This document shows positions 37,963 to 47,190 of a stretch of DNA of 64,000 nucleotides, one piece after another. The position numbers and the translations under genes were made by a program. Source of the stretch: an uncultured Lachnospiraceae bacterium (GTDB lineage: Bacteria > Bacillota > Clostridia > Lachnospirales > Lachnospiraceae); contig CAMWQW010000004.1 in NCBI GenBank assembly GCA_947176505.1, positions 62,001 to 126,000 on the forward strand, read 5' to 3'. The notes under the pieces are model-generated. The model had not been told where the DNA came from, ran no database searches, and was given only the letters and a program-made list of their open reading frames with translations. Position 1 is the stretch's first letter; each line of letters starts with the position of its first letter.

Positions 37963-39366
37963 ATGAAAAGATTAGTGAAACATTTAGTGCTTATACTTTG
38001 TATTATTCTGGTCAGTCTGATGGGAACATACATCGGACTGGCTATTTACTATCATAATGCTTTTGCATACGGCACATGGATTAATAATGTCTATTGTACG
38101 GGGAAAAGCATTGAAGAAGTAAATGAAGAGCTTGTGAAAGATTTCACATATGACGGGATTACGGTTTCTGATAAAGATGGTAATACCTATAAGATATCGG
38201 CGGAAACGATAGGATATCAATTCGATTTCCTAAAAGCTTTGGAGGTATACAGGAAACAGCAGAATTCATGGATGTGGATTGAGAGTCTGCTTCACGGCGA
38301 CAATACAAAACTTACACCGGTGGTATCTTATGACCGTTCGGCGTTAGAGAAGATTATGTCAGAGATCCCTTTTATATCAGAGGAGAGCAGGCATCCTGAG
38401 GAGACGCGCAGAGTAGCGATTATCAAGACAAATCAAGGATATGAACTGTTAAACGAGAGGATGGGTGTTCTGCAGGTTGAAGAGGCGAAGAGCGTAATCA
38501 TGACAGCCATTGAAGAATCCAGAACAGAGGTATCATTGGCGCAAGAAGAGTGCTATCAGGATTTGCCGTTGACAGAGCAGATGCAGGATACACTAAAGCT
38601 GTGGGAAAAGGTAGAACGTTTTCAACAATGCGGTATTGTATATCAGATGGGAGAGGAACAGATTCCGCTTGACGCGGCAGTGGTCTGCGAGTGGATAGAG
38701 ATTGCGCAGGACGGCAGTTTTTCATTAGATGAAAACGGGAACCTTAAACTGCGGGACGGCGCTATAGAGGAGTTTATTGATACACTTGCGCAAGAATATG
38801 ATACCGTTGGAGCTGAAAGACAGTTTAAAGCGACAAGAGGGGAGCTGGTTACGGTCGAGGGCGGTATTTATGGTAATAAGATTGACTGTGAGGCTGAGAT
38901 AGCTTATCTGACGGAAGCATTTCTGGAAGGCAGGCAGGAGGTTCATGAACCGGAATATGCACAGAAGGCACTTGTGCAAGGCAAGAATGATATCGGCAGT
39001 ACTTATGTGGAGATAGACATGGGTGAACAGATGATGTATTACTATGCAGACGGTGTACAGAAGATTGCAACGCCAATTGTGACCGGTAATACATCCCGCA
39101 GGATGGGCACTCCATCCGGAGTCAATTATGTGTACTTGAAACAGACGAACCGAATCCTAAGAGGACCGGGATATGCGTCACATGTAGATTTCTGGATGCC
39201 GGTCAAGGGAAATATAGGTATTCATGATGCGTCTTGGAGAAGTAAATACGGAGGAGTCATTTATCAGACCAACGGTTCACATGGATGTATCAACACACCG
39301 AGAGATATCATGGCGCAGTTGTATGAAATCGTGGAAGTGGGTACGCCCGTGGTGATGTTCTATTGA
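37963..39366 (+). CDS. L,D-transpeptidase (YkuD) with N-terminal peptidoglycan-binding region
   Basis: 467 residues. One N-terminal membrane anchor (about 8-30), two repeats of a PG_binding_4-like domain (about 45-330), then the YkuD catalytic domain with GIHDASWRS and the Cys site SHGCINTP. It forms 3-3 cross-links or attaches proteins to peptidoglycan on the outer surface. Starts 62 bp after ilvB without a visible terminator, so read-through from ilvB is possible. Confidence 0.92.
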   Translation: MKRLVKHLVLILCIILVSLMGTYIGLAIYYHNAFAYGTWINNVYCTGKSIEEVNEELVKDFTYDGITVSDKDGNTYKISAETIGYQFDFLKALEVYRKQQNSWMWIESLLHGDNTKLTPVVSYDRSALEKIMSEIPFISEESRHPEETRRVAIIKTNQGYELLNERMGVLQVEEAKSVIMTAIEESRTEVSLAQEECYQDLPLTEQMQDTLKLWEKVERFQQCGIVYQMGEEQIPLDAAVVCEWIEIAQDGSFSLDENGNLKLRDGAIEEFIDTLAQEYDTVGAERQFKATRGELVTVEGGIYGNKIDCEAEIAYLTEAFLEGRQEVHEPEYAQKALVQGKNDIGSTYVEIDMGEQMMYYYADGVQKIATPIVTGNTSRRMGTPSGVNYVYLKQTNRILRGPGYASHVDFWMPVKGNIGIHDASWRSKYGGVIYQTNGSHGCINTPRDIMAQLYEIVEVGTPVVMFY

Positions 39367-39469
39367 TGTTTCGTATGCGTAAAGAAGATAAGAGCTGTCT
39401 AAGTAAAGTTTATCCTATATAAATAACGTGTGCTTTTAAAACATCAAGGTGAAAAATTTGACGTAGTAA

Positions 39470-39498
39470 TTGACTAAAGTGTATGAAAAAGGTAAAAT
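39470..39498 (+). promoter_or_regulatory. Promoter of serC-serA
   Basis: TTGACT (39470-39475), 17 bp, TAAAAT (39493-39498), 46 bp before the serC start. Confidence 0.7.
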
Positions 39499-39544
39499 GG
39501 TTTTTGGTTTATAAATTTTTAGTGTTAAATTGGAGGAGATAAAA

Positions 39545-40627
39545 GTGGCTAGAGTGTACAATTTTTCAGCAGGACCCGCTGTGCTGCCGGAAGAAGTTTT
39601 AAAGGAAGCGGCGGAGGAGATGTTAGATTATAAAGGAAGCGGCATGTCGGTTATGGAAATGAGCCATCGATCTAAGGCTTACGATACTATCATCAAAGAG
39701 GCGGAAGCTGACTTACGGACATTGCTTAAAATTCCTGATAACTATAAGGTGTTATTTTTACAGGGCGGAGCAAGCCTTATATTTGCTTCCGTGCCGATGA
39801 ACCTGATGAAAAATCGTAAAGCCGGCTATATTTTGACAGGTCAATGGGCGAAGAAAGCGTTTGCAGAAGCAAAGATTTACGGTGAAGCGGTTGAACTTGC
39901 TTCTTCGGCAGATGAAACTTTTTCCTATATTCCGGACTGCTCTGATTTACCAATAACAGATGATATGGATTATGTGTACATATGTGAGAATAACACAATC
40001 TACGGGACAAAGTTCCATAATCTTCCTGATACAAAAGGAAAGATTCTTGTTTCGGACGTATCTTCCTGTTTTTTATCCGAACCTATGGATATCTCCAAAT
40101 ACGGAATGGTTTATGCCGGTGTACAAAAGAACGTAGGACCGTCGGGTACGCAGGTCGTTATCATCAGAGAGGATTTGCTTACGGATGATGTGCTTCCGGG
40201 CACGCCCACGATGATGAAATATAAGATTCATGCAGACAATGATTCACTGTATAATACGCCGCCCTGTTACGGCATTTATATTTGCGGCAAAGTGTTTAAA
40301 TGGCTTTTGAAGAACGGCGGTCTTGAGGCGATGAAAGAGACTAACGAGAAGAAAGCAAAGATTCTGTATGATTTCTTAGATGAAAGCGAGCTGTTTAAAG
40401 GTACGGTGAGAAAAGAGGACCGTTCTTTGATGAATGTGCCGTTTGTGACCGGTAGTGAAGAGTTAGATGCCAAATTTATCAAAGAGGCGACAGAAGCAGG
40501 ATTTGTGAATCTGAAAGGTCACCGCACAGTAGGCGGTATGAGGGCAAGCATCTACAATGCCATGCCGATGGAGGGTGTAGAGAAATTAGTTGCTTTCATG
40601 AAAGAATTCGAGAAGAATAACAAATAG
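39545..40627 (+). CDS. serC: Phosphoserine aminotransferase
   Basis: 360 residues starting at GTG 39545, six bases after GGAGGAG. PLP-dependent; converts 3-phosphohydroxypyruvate and Glu to phosphoserine. Signatures: VYNFSAGPAVLPEEVL, GGASLIFASVPMNL, and the Schiff-base Lys in YAGVQKNVGPSG. serA follows 16 bp downstream. Confidence 0.96.
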   Translation: MARVYNFSAGPAVLPEEVLKEAAEEMLDYKGSGMSVMEMSHRSKAYDTIIKEAEADLRTLLKIPDNYKVLFLQGGASLIFASVPMNLMKNRKAGYILTGQWAKKAFAEAKIYGEAVELASSADETFSYIPDCSDLPITDDMDYVYICENNTIYGTKFHNLPDTKGKILVSDVSSCFLSEPMDISKYGMVYAGVQKNVGPSGTQVVIIREDLLTDDVLPGTPTMMKYKIHADNDSLYNTPPCYGIYICGKVFKWLLKNGGLEAMKETNEKKAKILYDFLDESELFKGTVRKEDRSLMNVPFVTGSEELDAKFIKEATEAGFVNLKGHRTVGGMRASIYNAMPMEGVEKLVAFMKEFEKNNK

Positions 40628-40643
40628 AAAAGAGGATATACGG

Positions 40644-41807
40644 ATGTTTAAATATCATTGCTTAAATCCCATTGCGGGAGTCGGTCTTGAGAAATTTAGT
40701 GACCGGTATGTAAAGACGGAACAGGTGGAAGAGGCTGATGGCATTTTAGTAAGAAGTGCAGCCATGCATGATATGGAGTTTTCGGATAATCTGCTAGCCA
40801 TCGCGAGAGCAGGCGCGGGCGTCAATAATATTCCTTTAGAGAAATGTGCTGAGAAGGGAATTGTTGTCTTCAACACGCCCGGCGCTAACGCCAACGGCGT
40901 GAAGGAGCTTGTGATTGCAGGAATGCTTCTTGCAGCCCGGGATGTGGTAGGCGGCATCGAATGGGTGAAAGAGAATCAGACAGATGAAAATGTAGGCAAG
41001 TCCGCAGAGAAGGCAAAGAAGAATTTTGCAGGCACGGAGCTTGAGGGGAAGAAATTAGGAATCATCGGTTTAGGTGCAATCGGCGTCAGAGTTGCCAATG
41101 TAGCGAAACATATGGGCATGGAAGTATACGGTTATGATCCTTATGTGTCTGTTGACGCAGCGTGGAATTTGAGCCGTGATGTCAAGCATGTATTGAACGT
41201 AGAAGATATCTATGCAGAGTGCGATTTGATTACGATTCATGTACCTCTTATGGATGCAACTAAGGGTATGATTAATAAAGATGCCATTGATATGATGAAA
41301 GACGGAGTAATCTTACTTAACTTCGCACGTGACCTTCTCGTTGACGAGAAAGCGGTGTTAGACGGTATAAAGAGTGGAAAAGTTCGCAAGTACGTATCTG
41401 ATTTCCCAAATACCACGACGGCTGGACAGGAAGGCTGCATCGTGATTCCGCACCTTGGAGCTTCCACGGAAGAATCAGAGGATAATTGTGCGGTGATGGC
41501 GGTTAAGGAACTCAAGAATTATCTGGAGAATGGTAACATTATCAATAGTGTAAATTATCCGAAATGTGATATGGGCATCTGTGCGCAGGCAGGGCGTGTG
41601 GCAATCTTCCATAAGAATATTGCTAATATGATTACTAAGTTTACGGCATGTTTCGGTGAAAACGGTATTAATATTACAGATATGATGAACAAGTCCAAGG
41701 GAGAGGTGGCTTACACCATGATTGATATTGAGACACCTGCTTCCGAAGAGATTATTCAGAAATTGCAGTCCATAGCGGGCGTGTTCAGAGTGAGAGTTGT
41801 TAAATAG
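40644..41807 (+). CDS. serA: D-3-phosphoglycerate dehydrogenase
   Basis: 387 residues: substrate domain, Rossmann core with GLGAIG, LNFARDLLVDEKAV in place of the usual NxARGxxVDExAL (Arg retained), catalytic His in IPHLGASTEES, and a C-terminal ACT domain (about 315-387, ending GVFRVRVVK) that may bind serine. First step of serine synthesis. serB is not adjacent. Confidence 0.95.
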   Translation: MFKYHCLNPIAGVGLEKFSDRYVKTEQVEEADGILVRSAAMHDMEFSDNLLAIARAGAGVNNIPLEKCAEKGIVVFNTPGANANGVKELVIAGMLLAARDVVGGIEWVKENQTDENVGKSAEKAKKNFAGTELEGKKLGIIGLGAIGVRVANVAKHMGMEVYGYDPYVSVDAAWNLSRDVKHVLNVEDIYAECDLITIHVPLMDATKGMINKDAIDMMKDGVILLNFARDLLVDEKAVLDGIKSGKVRKYVSDFPNTTTAGQEGCIVIPHLGASTEESEDNCAVMAVKELKNYLENGNIINSVNYPKCDMGICAQAGRVAIFHKNIANMITKFTACFGENGINITDMMNKSKGEVAYTMIDIETPASEEIIQKLQSIAGVFRVRVVK

Positions 41808-41851
41808 AAGCTTACGAAAGAAAACCTGTTGATTCAGATAGCATTCAGACA

Positions 41852-41895
41852 AAAACTCCTGTACGGGTATTTATTATATACGATACAGGAGTTTT
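41852..41895. terminator. Bidirectional terminator (serA / small minus-strand gene)
   Basis: AAAACTCCTGTA (41852-41863) pairs with TACAGGAGTTTT (41884-41895); the 20-base loop can pair further through GTAT/ATAC. T-rich flanks on both strands. Confidence 0.82.
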
Positions 41896-41951
41896 ATTTT
41901 ATGGTTTGTGTTGAGAAAGCAGTGCATAATCTGCAATGATGATTCGCTTGA

Positions 41952-42248
41952 CTAATTCAGACGATTGGCAATCTTAGAAAAGTTTGCGTTTTCGCCTTCA
42001 TCAAGAGTTGCCTGAAGCTGGTTCTCCGCTTCTACGGAAGCTTCACTGGCAAGATCCATGTAGAGAATAAATACATCTTCGATGGACATGTTCTTTTCGT
42101 CGGCAATTTCCTGCATAACGGGTTTTAGCGCCTCTAACTGAAAAGATATTCTTGTTTTCTGCGGGTCGATATCCGCCAGAGCTTTCTCGGCATATTCATT
42201 GATGCGGTCTAATATTTCTTTGTTTTCAGGCGTCATATGGGTACACAT
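41952..42248 (-). CDS. Small acidic helical protein of unknown function
   Basis: 98 residues, predicted almost all-helical and acidic, without membrane segment or cysteine cluster. I do not recognise a family. The start is ambiguous: AAAGG lies one base before the ATG at 42248 and thirteen before the one at 42236. A terminator downstream and its independence from neighbours support a real gene. Confidence 0.6.
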   Translation of the reverse strand: MCTHMTPENKEILDRINEYAEKALADIDPQKTRISFQLEALKPVMQEIADEKNMSIEDVFILYMDLASEASVEAENQLQATLDEGENANFSKIANRLN

Positions 42249-42306
42249 CCTTTTTCGTTATTCATCATTTATCAGAGTTGGTTAGGCAAAACAGCCATGC
42301 CATTTA

Positions 42307-42360
42307 CAATTTGCTGCGCAAATTGCTGATAATCACATTTTAGCACTTCACGCTTGTGCT
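42307..42360. other. Two intergenic hairpins upstream of the DUF1015 gene
   Basis: CAATTTGC-TGC-GCAAATTG (42307-42325) and AGCAC...GTGCT (about 42342-42360). Neither has a T tract. They lie in the 215-bp gap between the divergent small gene and the DUF1015 gene; nothing else is recognisable there. Confidence 0.5.
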
Positions 42361-42463
42361 GTATAGGCTTATTTGATAAAATATATCTGTATATTTAGAA
42401 ATGCTGCATTTTATAGACTAGACAGTATGTCGGTCTGAATTATGCAGCAGGACAGGAGATAAG

Positions 42464-43705
42464 ATGGCTAAAGTAAATCCGTTTCGAGCAGTGCGTCCAA
42501 GGAAAGATTTGGCAGACCGTATTGCCGCGCTTCCTTATGATGTGTACAGCAGGCAGGAAGCGTATGAGAAAGTGCAGGGCGACCCGTATTCCTTCTTAAG
42601 AATAGACAGACCGGAGACACAGTTTGCGCCGGACTATGATATGTATGCGCCGGAAGTATATGAGAAGGCAAGAGATATGTTAGCTGATATGCTGCAGGAA
42701 GGACTGTTTATCGAGGAGGAAAGAGAGGCATATTACGTATATGAGCTGGTGATGAACGGGCGTTCTCAAGTAGGTATCGGCGCCTGCGCCTCGGTGGAGG
42801 ACTATGAAGAGCAGGTCATTAAGAAACACGAGAATACGAGGGCGGATAAAGAAGCCGACCGTATACGCCATGTGGATATATGCAGTGCGCAGACCGGACC
42901 GATTTTTCTGGCATACAGGAAAAGAGAGGGGATAGAAGCACAGGTTGCCAAAGCAATGAATAAGGAGCCGGCTTATGACTTTACGGCAGATGACGGAATC
43001 ACGCATAGGGTTTGGGTGATCAGTGATGCCGATGATGTGGAGTTAATCAGACAGGAGTTTGATAAGGTCGAGTCTATCTATATCGCGGACGGACATCATA
43101 GATGCGCTTCGGCGGTCAGAGTCTCACAGATGAGAAGAAAGGCGCATCCGGAATATTCAGGCAGAGAGCAGTTCAATTATTTCCTTTCGGTGCTATTTCC
43201 GGACGAGCAGCTTATGATTATGGACTATAATCGCGTGGTCAAATCATTGAATGGATATTCCGAGGAAGAGTTCCTTCAGAAAGTTAAGAAGAGTTTTGAC
43301 GTATCCGTGGTAGGAGAAGAGCCGTATAAGCCCCGGCAAAAGGGTGAGATTGGTATGTATCTTCATGATACATGGTACTGTCTGCGAATCGGGAAGAACC
43401 GGTATACGGGTGATGCGGTGTCAGACCTTGACGTTTCGATTCTACAAAAGGACCTTTTAGAACCGATATTGGGAATTTCGGATCCGAAGGTGGATGAACG
43501 AATCGATTTTGTGGGTGGTATCAGAGGTCTTCAGGAACTGGTAAGCCGCGTACATAAGGATGCTAAAGTAGCGTTTGCCATGTACCCGACTGATATCCAT
43601 GAATTGTTTGACGTATCCGATGCGGGCGAACTGATGCCGCCGAAATCGACGTGGTTTGAACCGAAACTGAGAAGCGGACTTCTGATTCACAAGATAGAAT
43701 CGTAG
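42464..43705 (+). CDS. DUF1015 family protein (possible ParB/Srx-type phosphoserine enzyme)
   Basis: 413 residues, soluble. Begins with the family pattern VNPFRAVRPRKDLADRIAALPYDV and holds the strongly conserved YIADGHHRCASAVR near residue 210. The DGHHR motif resembles the nucleotide-binding loop of ParB/sulfiredoxin-fold proteins, which include free-serine kinases (SerK, SbnI). Its position beside serC-serA, common in Clostridia, and the lack of a nearby serB suggest a phosphoserine role; that is inference only. Own RBS AGGAG; glgB starts 82 bp on. Confidence 0.8.
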   Translation: MAKVNPFRAVRPRKDLADRIAALPYDVYSRQEAYEKVQGDPYSFLRIDRPETQFAPDYDMYAPEVYEKARDMLADMLQEGLFIEEEREAYYVYELVMNGRSQVGIGACASVEDYEEQVIKKHENTRADKEADRIRHVDICSAQTGPIFLAYRKREGIEAQVAKAMNKEPAYDFTADDGITHRVWVISDADDVELIRQEFDKVESIYIADGHHRCASAVRVSQMRRKAHPEYSGREQFNYFLSVLFPDEQLMIMDYNRVVKSLNGYSEEEFLQKVKKSFDVSVVGEEPYKPRQKGEIGMYLHDTWYCLRIGKNRYTGDAVSDLDVSILQKDLLEPILGISDPKVDERIDFVGGIRGLQELVSRVHKDAKVAFAMYPTDIHELFDVSDAGELMPPKSTWFEPKLRSGLLIHKIES

Positions 43706-43787
43706 TAAAAAGAGATGATTCTGGGAAGAGTCGAAAAAGGCGGAGAATCAGCGGTACAACACTGCTGAATAACGGAAGGGAGATACT

Positions 43788-46268
43788 ATGAATAAAAGAC
43801 TATATAAATTAATGAATTGGCCCAAAATTGAGGAAATTGTATACTCTGAGTCAGATAATCCGCATGAGGTTTTAGGGGCACATGTAACCGGAAGTTCCGT
43901 GTTGGTACAGACCTTTCAGCCGGGAGCCAAGAGTGTGCGGATTCAGCTTGTAGAGGGAGATAAGAGCTACAAGATGGAGATGGCGGATGAAGAAGGTTTC
44001 TTTGCTGCGCTTCTTCCGGGCAAAAAGATTTCGGAATATGAATATATTGTGGAGGCACAGGACGGTACTCTAAAGAAAGTAAAGGATGCCTACAACTTTC
44101 CGATACAGATAACAAGAGAGGATGCGGAAAAATTCAATGTCGGTATCAATTATATGATTTATGAGAAGCTAGGTGCGCATCCTATGAAGATAGAAGGCGT
44201 AGAGGGGGTTCTGTTTGCAGTGTGGGCGCCGAATGCCCTGCGCGTAAGTGTTGTGGGTGACTTTAACGGATGGGACGGAAGGACGAATCAGATGAGAAGA
44301 CTCTGGGATTCCGGAATCTTTGAATTGTTTGTGCCGGGTGTCAAAGAGGGAGAATGCTACAAGTTTGAGATTAAGGCAAAGGGCGGTTTGACTTTTATGA
44401 AAGCCGATCCTTACGCATTTGGACAGCAGCTTCGACCGGAAAGCGCTTCCATCGTCAGGAACTTGGACGGCTTTTGCTGGGAAGACAACAAGTGGATGAA
44501 GAATCGTGCCAAGGTACAGGCTCAGGACGAACCGATTAATGTATATGAGGTCTATCTGGGTTCATTTGCAAAACCGGAAGACGATAGAGAATATTATAAT
44601 TATCGTGAACTGGCGCCGAAATTGATTGAGTATGTTAAGAAAATGGGATATACGCATGTGGAATTAATGCCGGTGATGGAGCATCCCTTTGATGCTTCAT
44701 GGGGATATCAGGTAATCGGTTATTATGCTCCTACTTCAAGATACGGAACCGCGGAAGATTTTATGTATTTTATGAACGAGATGCATAAGGCTGGAATTGG
44801 CGTAATTCTTGACTGGGTTCCGGCGCATTTCCCGAGAGATACCTATGGTTTGTCCGGCTTCGACGGTACTTGTCTGTATGAACATCAAGATCCGAGACAA
44901 GGATATCATCCTCACTGGGGAACGTTAATTTACAACTATGGCAGACCGGAGGTGCGCAACTATCTGATTGCAAATGCACTTTATTGGGTAGAACAGTATC
45001 ATGCGGACGGTATTCGTATTGATGCGGTTGCTTCTATGTTGTATCTGGATTACGGCAAAAGAGACGGAGAATGGGTTGCCAATATTTATGGCGGTAATGA
45101 GAATCTGGAAGCAGTTGAATTTATGAAGCATCTTAATTCCGTGATGAAGAAGCGCAATAATGGCGTTCTTATGATTGCGGAGGAGTCTACGGCATGGCCG
45201 AAGATTACAGGAGAGCTGGATGATGACGGTCTTGGATTTGACCTGAAATGGAATATGGGATTCATGAATGACTATCTAAGCTATATTAAGACTGATCCGT
45301 ATTTCCGTTCGGGGCGTCATAATGATCTGACTTTCAGCATGATTTATGCATACAGTGAGAAATTTATGCTTGTATTTTCTCATGATGAGGTTGTGCATGG
45401 CAAGGCGACGCTTCTTGGCAAGATGCCGGGTACAAGAAAAGAGCAGTTTGCGAATATGCGTCTGACATATGCTTATCATATGACTCATCCGGGGAAGAAA
45501 CTGATTTTTATGGGACAAGATATCGGGGAATATGATGAGTTTAATGAGGCGAGAGAGGTAGAGTGGGAACTGTTACAATATGAAGACCACTCGAAGTTAA
45601 ATCGCATGATAGCGGATATGAATAAGCTCTATACGTCTAAGCCGGCGTTGTATGTCAAAGATACTTCATGGGAAGGCTTTGAATGGATTAACTGCATTAC
45701 CCCCAATGCATGTATGCTGTCATATTTGCGCAAAACGGATAAACCGGAAGAATCTCTAATTATAGTAGCGAACTTTGCCAATGCGAAACAGGATTTCCGT
45801 GTGGGTGTGCCTTATGAGGGCAAATATAAAGAAATAATGAATACCGATGCCAAAATCTATGGAGGAAACGGTATCGTGAACAAGAAAGTCTGCGAGGCGG
45901 TCGAGATGGAGTGGGATGGTAAGCCTTATGCAATTGACATGGTGAGCGCCCCGCTTTCTGTCAGCATTTTCTCTTATACGCCGTATACTGCTGAGGAGAA
46001 GGCGGTTATCGAGAAAGCGCGCGCGGAGAAGATTCGTGAGGAGAAAGAGGCAGCGGAACGCAAGGCAGCCAAGGAAGAGGCGGATGCGATTGCACGGGAA
46101 GCGGCTGAAGCTAAGAAGCTTGCCAAGATGGCGGCGACTGAAGCGAAAGCAAGGGCAAAAGAAGCTGAGGAAATGCTTAAGAAGGCAAAGGAGGCAGCGG
46201 ATAAACTACAGAAGATTACAATGGAACAAGAGAAGAGAAAGAATAAAGACAAATCGGCGCAGAAATGA
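43788..46268 (+). CDS. glgB: 1,4-alpha-glucan branching enzyme with long charged C-terminal tail
   Basis: 826 residues, GH13. N-terminal CBM48 region (VWAPNALRVSVVGDFNGWDG), catalytic TIM barrel with nucleophile Asp in GIRIDAVAS, acid Glu in MIAEEST and FSHDEVVHGK, then a beta-sandwich ending FSYTPY. Residues 734-826 form an added Ala/Glu/Lys-rich helix not found in typical GlgB. Introduces alpha-1,6 branches in glycogen; no other glg gene lies here. GGAAGGGAG precedes the ATG. Confidence 0.95.
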   Translation: MNKRLYKLMNWPKIEEIVYSESDNPHEVLGAHVTGSSVLVQTFQPGAKSVRIQLVEGDKSYKMEMADEEGFFAALLPGKKISEYEYIVEAQDGTLKKVKDAYNFPIQITREDAEKFNVGINYMIYEKLGAHPMKIEGVEGVLFAVWAPNALRVSVVGDFNGWDGRTNQMRRLWDSGIFELFVPGVKEGECYKFEIKAKGGLTFMKADPYAFGQQLRPESASIVRNLDGFCWEDNKWMKNRAKVQAQDEPINVYEVYLGSFAKPEDDREYYNYRELAPKLIEYVKKMGYTHVELMPVMEHPFDASWGYQVIGYYAPTSRYGTAEDFMYFMNEMHKAGIGVILDWVPAHFPRDTYGLSGFDGTCLYEHQDPRQGYHPHWGTLIYNYGRPEVRNYLIANALYWVEQYHADGIRIDAVASMLYLDYGKRDGEWVANIYGGNENLEAVEFMKHLNSVMKKRNNGVLMIAEESTAWPKITGELDDDGLGFDLKWNMGFMNDYLSYIKTDPYFRSGRHNDLTFSMIYAYSEKFMLVFSHDEVVHGKATLLGKMPGTRKEQFANMRLTYAYHMTHPGKKLIFMGQDIGEYDEFNEAREVEWELLQYEDHSKLNRMIADMNKLYTSKPALYVKDTSWEGFEWINCITPNACMLSYLRKTDKPEESLIIVANFANAKQDFRVGVPYEGKYKEIMNTDAKIYGGNGIVNKKVCEAVEMEWDGKPYAIDMVSAPLSVSIFSYTPYTAEEKAVIEKARAEKIREEKEAAERKAAKEEADAIAREAAEAKKLAKMAATEAKARAKEAEEMLKKAKEAADKLQKITMEQEKRKNKDKSAQK

Positions 46269-46276
46269 GGTAAATG

Positions 46277-47146
46277 ATGGAATTGGAACGTATAGCATCC
46301 GAAGAAATGGATATAGGATTGATACAGGTATATCTGCAGCAGCTGCCTGATAAGGCGCTTCGATTTGGTATGAGAGTGCTGCTTGCGCTGATTTTCTTCT
46401 TGATTGGAGTACAGATTATCAGGCTGGTACGGAAAATCGTTCGCCGTTCCCTAAAAAGGGGAAATGCGGATGTGGGTGTCGTGCAGTTTCTGGATTCTTT
46501 TATCAAGGCGGTAATGTATGTTCTGCTTCTGTTTATGATTGCTTCAGGGTTCGGACTGGATGCGACCAGCGTGGTGGCGCTTCTTGGCTCTGCGGGTGTG
46601 GCAATCGGTTTGGCGGTGCAGGGAAGTTTGTCCAACTTTGCGGGCGGAGTACTGATTCTTCTATTAAAACCTTTTCGGGTAGATGATTATATTAAGATAG
46701 ATAATGACGGACATGAGGGAACGGTCAAGGAAATTCAATTATTCTATACAAAATTGGCGACTCCGGATAATCATGTTGTGATTATTCCAAACGGTTCCTT
46801 GGCAAACACCAGTATTCTGAATATGAGTACGCTTGGAGAGCGCAGGATGGATATTACCGTCGGAATATCATATGATGCGGATATCCGTACGGCAAGAGAA
46901 GTTATATTGAAAGTGCTTGAGGCGGATGAAGCGGTTATTAAAGAGAAAGATCATCTTGTTTTTGTTCAGGAGCTGGCGGACAGCGGCGTGAATCTGAATG
47001 TGCGTTGTTGGGCATCCAACGAGCAGTATTGGGAATGTAAATGGCGCATTACGGAACAGATTAAATATGCGCTTGACGATGCCGGAATATCGATTCCGTA
47101 TCCGCAGATGGATGTCCATATAAACGGTGGTATCAATCAGCTTTGA
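46277..47146 (+). CDS. Small-conductance mechanosensitive channel (MscS family)
   Basis: 289 residues. Three membrane segments, the pore helix VVALLGSAGVAIGLAVQGSLSNFAGGVLILLLKPF, then the beta domain with DDYIKI and VIIPNGSLANTSI and a C-terminal alpha/beta domain. Releases solutes on hypo-osmotic shock. The ATG at 46277 has six-base spacing to GAGG; the one at 46274 is too close. Starts eight bases after glgB. Confidence 0.94.
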   Translation: MELERIASEEMDIGLIQVYLQQLPDKALRFGMRVLLALIFFLIGVQIIRLVRKIVRRSLKRGNADVGVVQFLDSFIKAVMYVLLLFMIASGFGLDATSVVALLGSAGVAIGLAVQGSLSNFAGGVLILLLKPFRVDDYIKIDNDGHEGTVKEIQLFYTKLATPDNHVVIIPNGSLANTSILNMSTLGERRMDITVGISYDADIRTAREVILKVLEADEAVIKEKDHLVFVQELADSGVNLNVRCWASNEQYWECKWRITEQIKYALDDAGISIPYPQMDVHINGGINQL

Positions 47147-47190
47147 ACAATCAAATTATAACATAAGACAGAAGGAGCGAAGGTTCGTTC

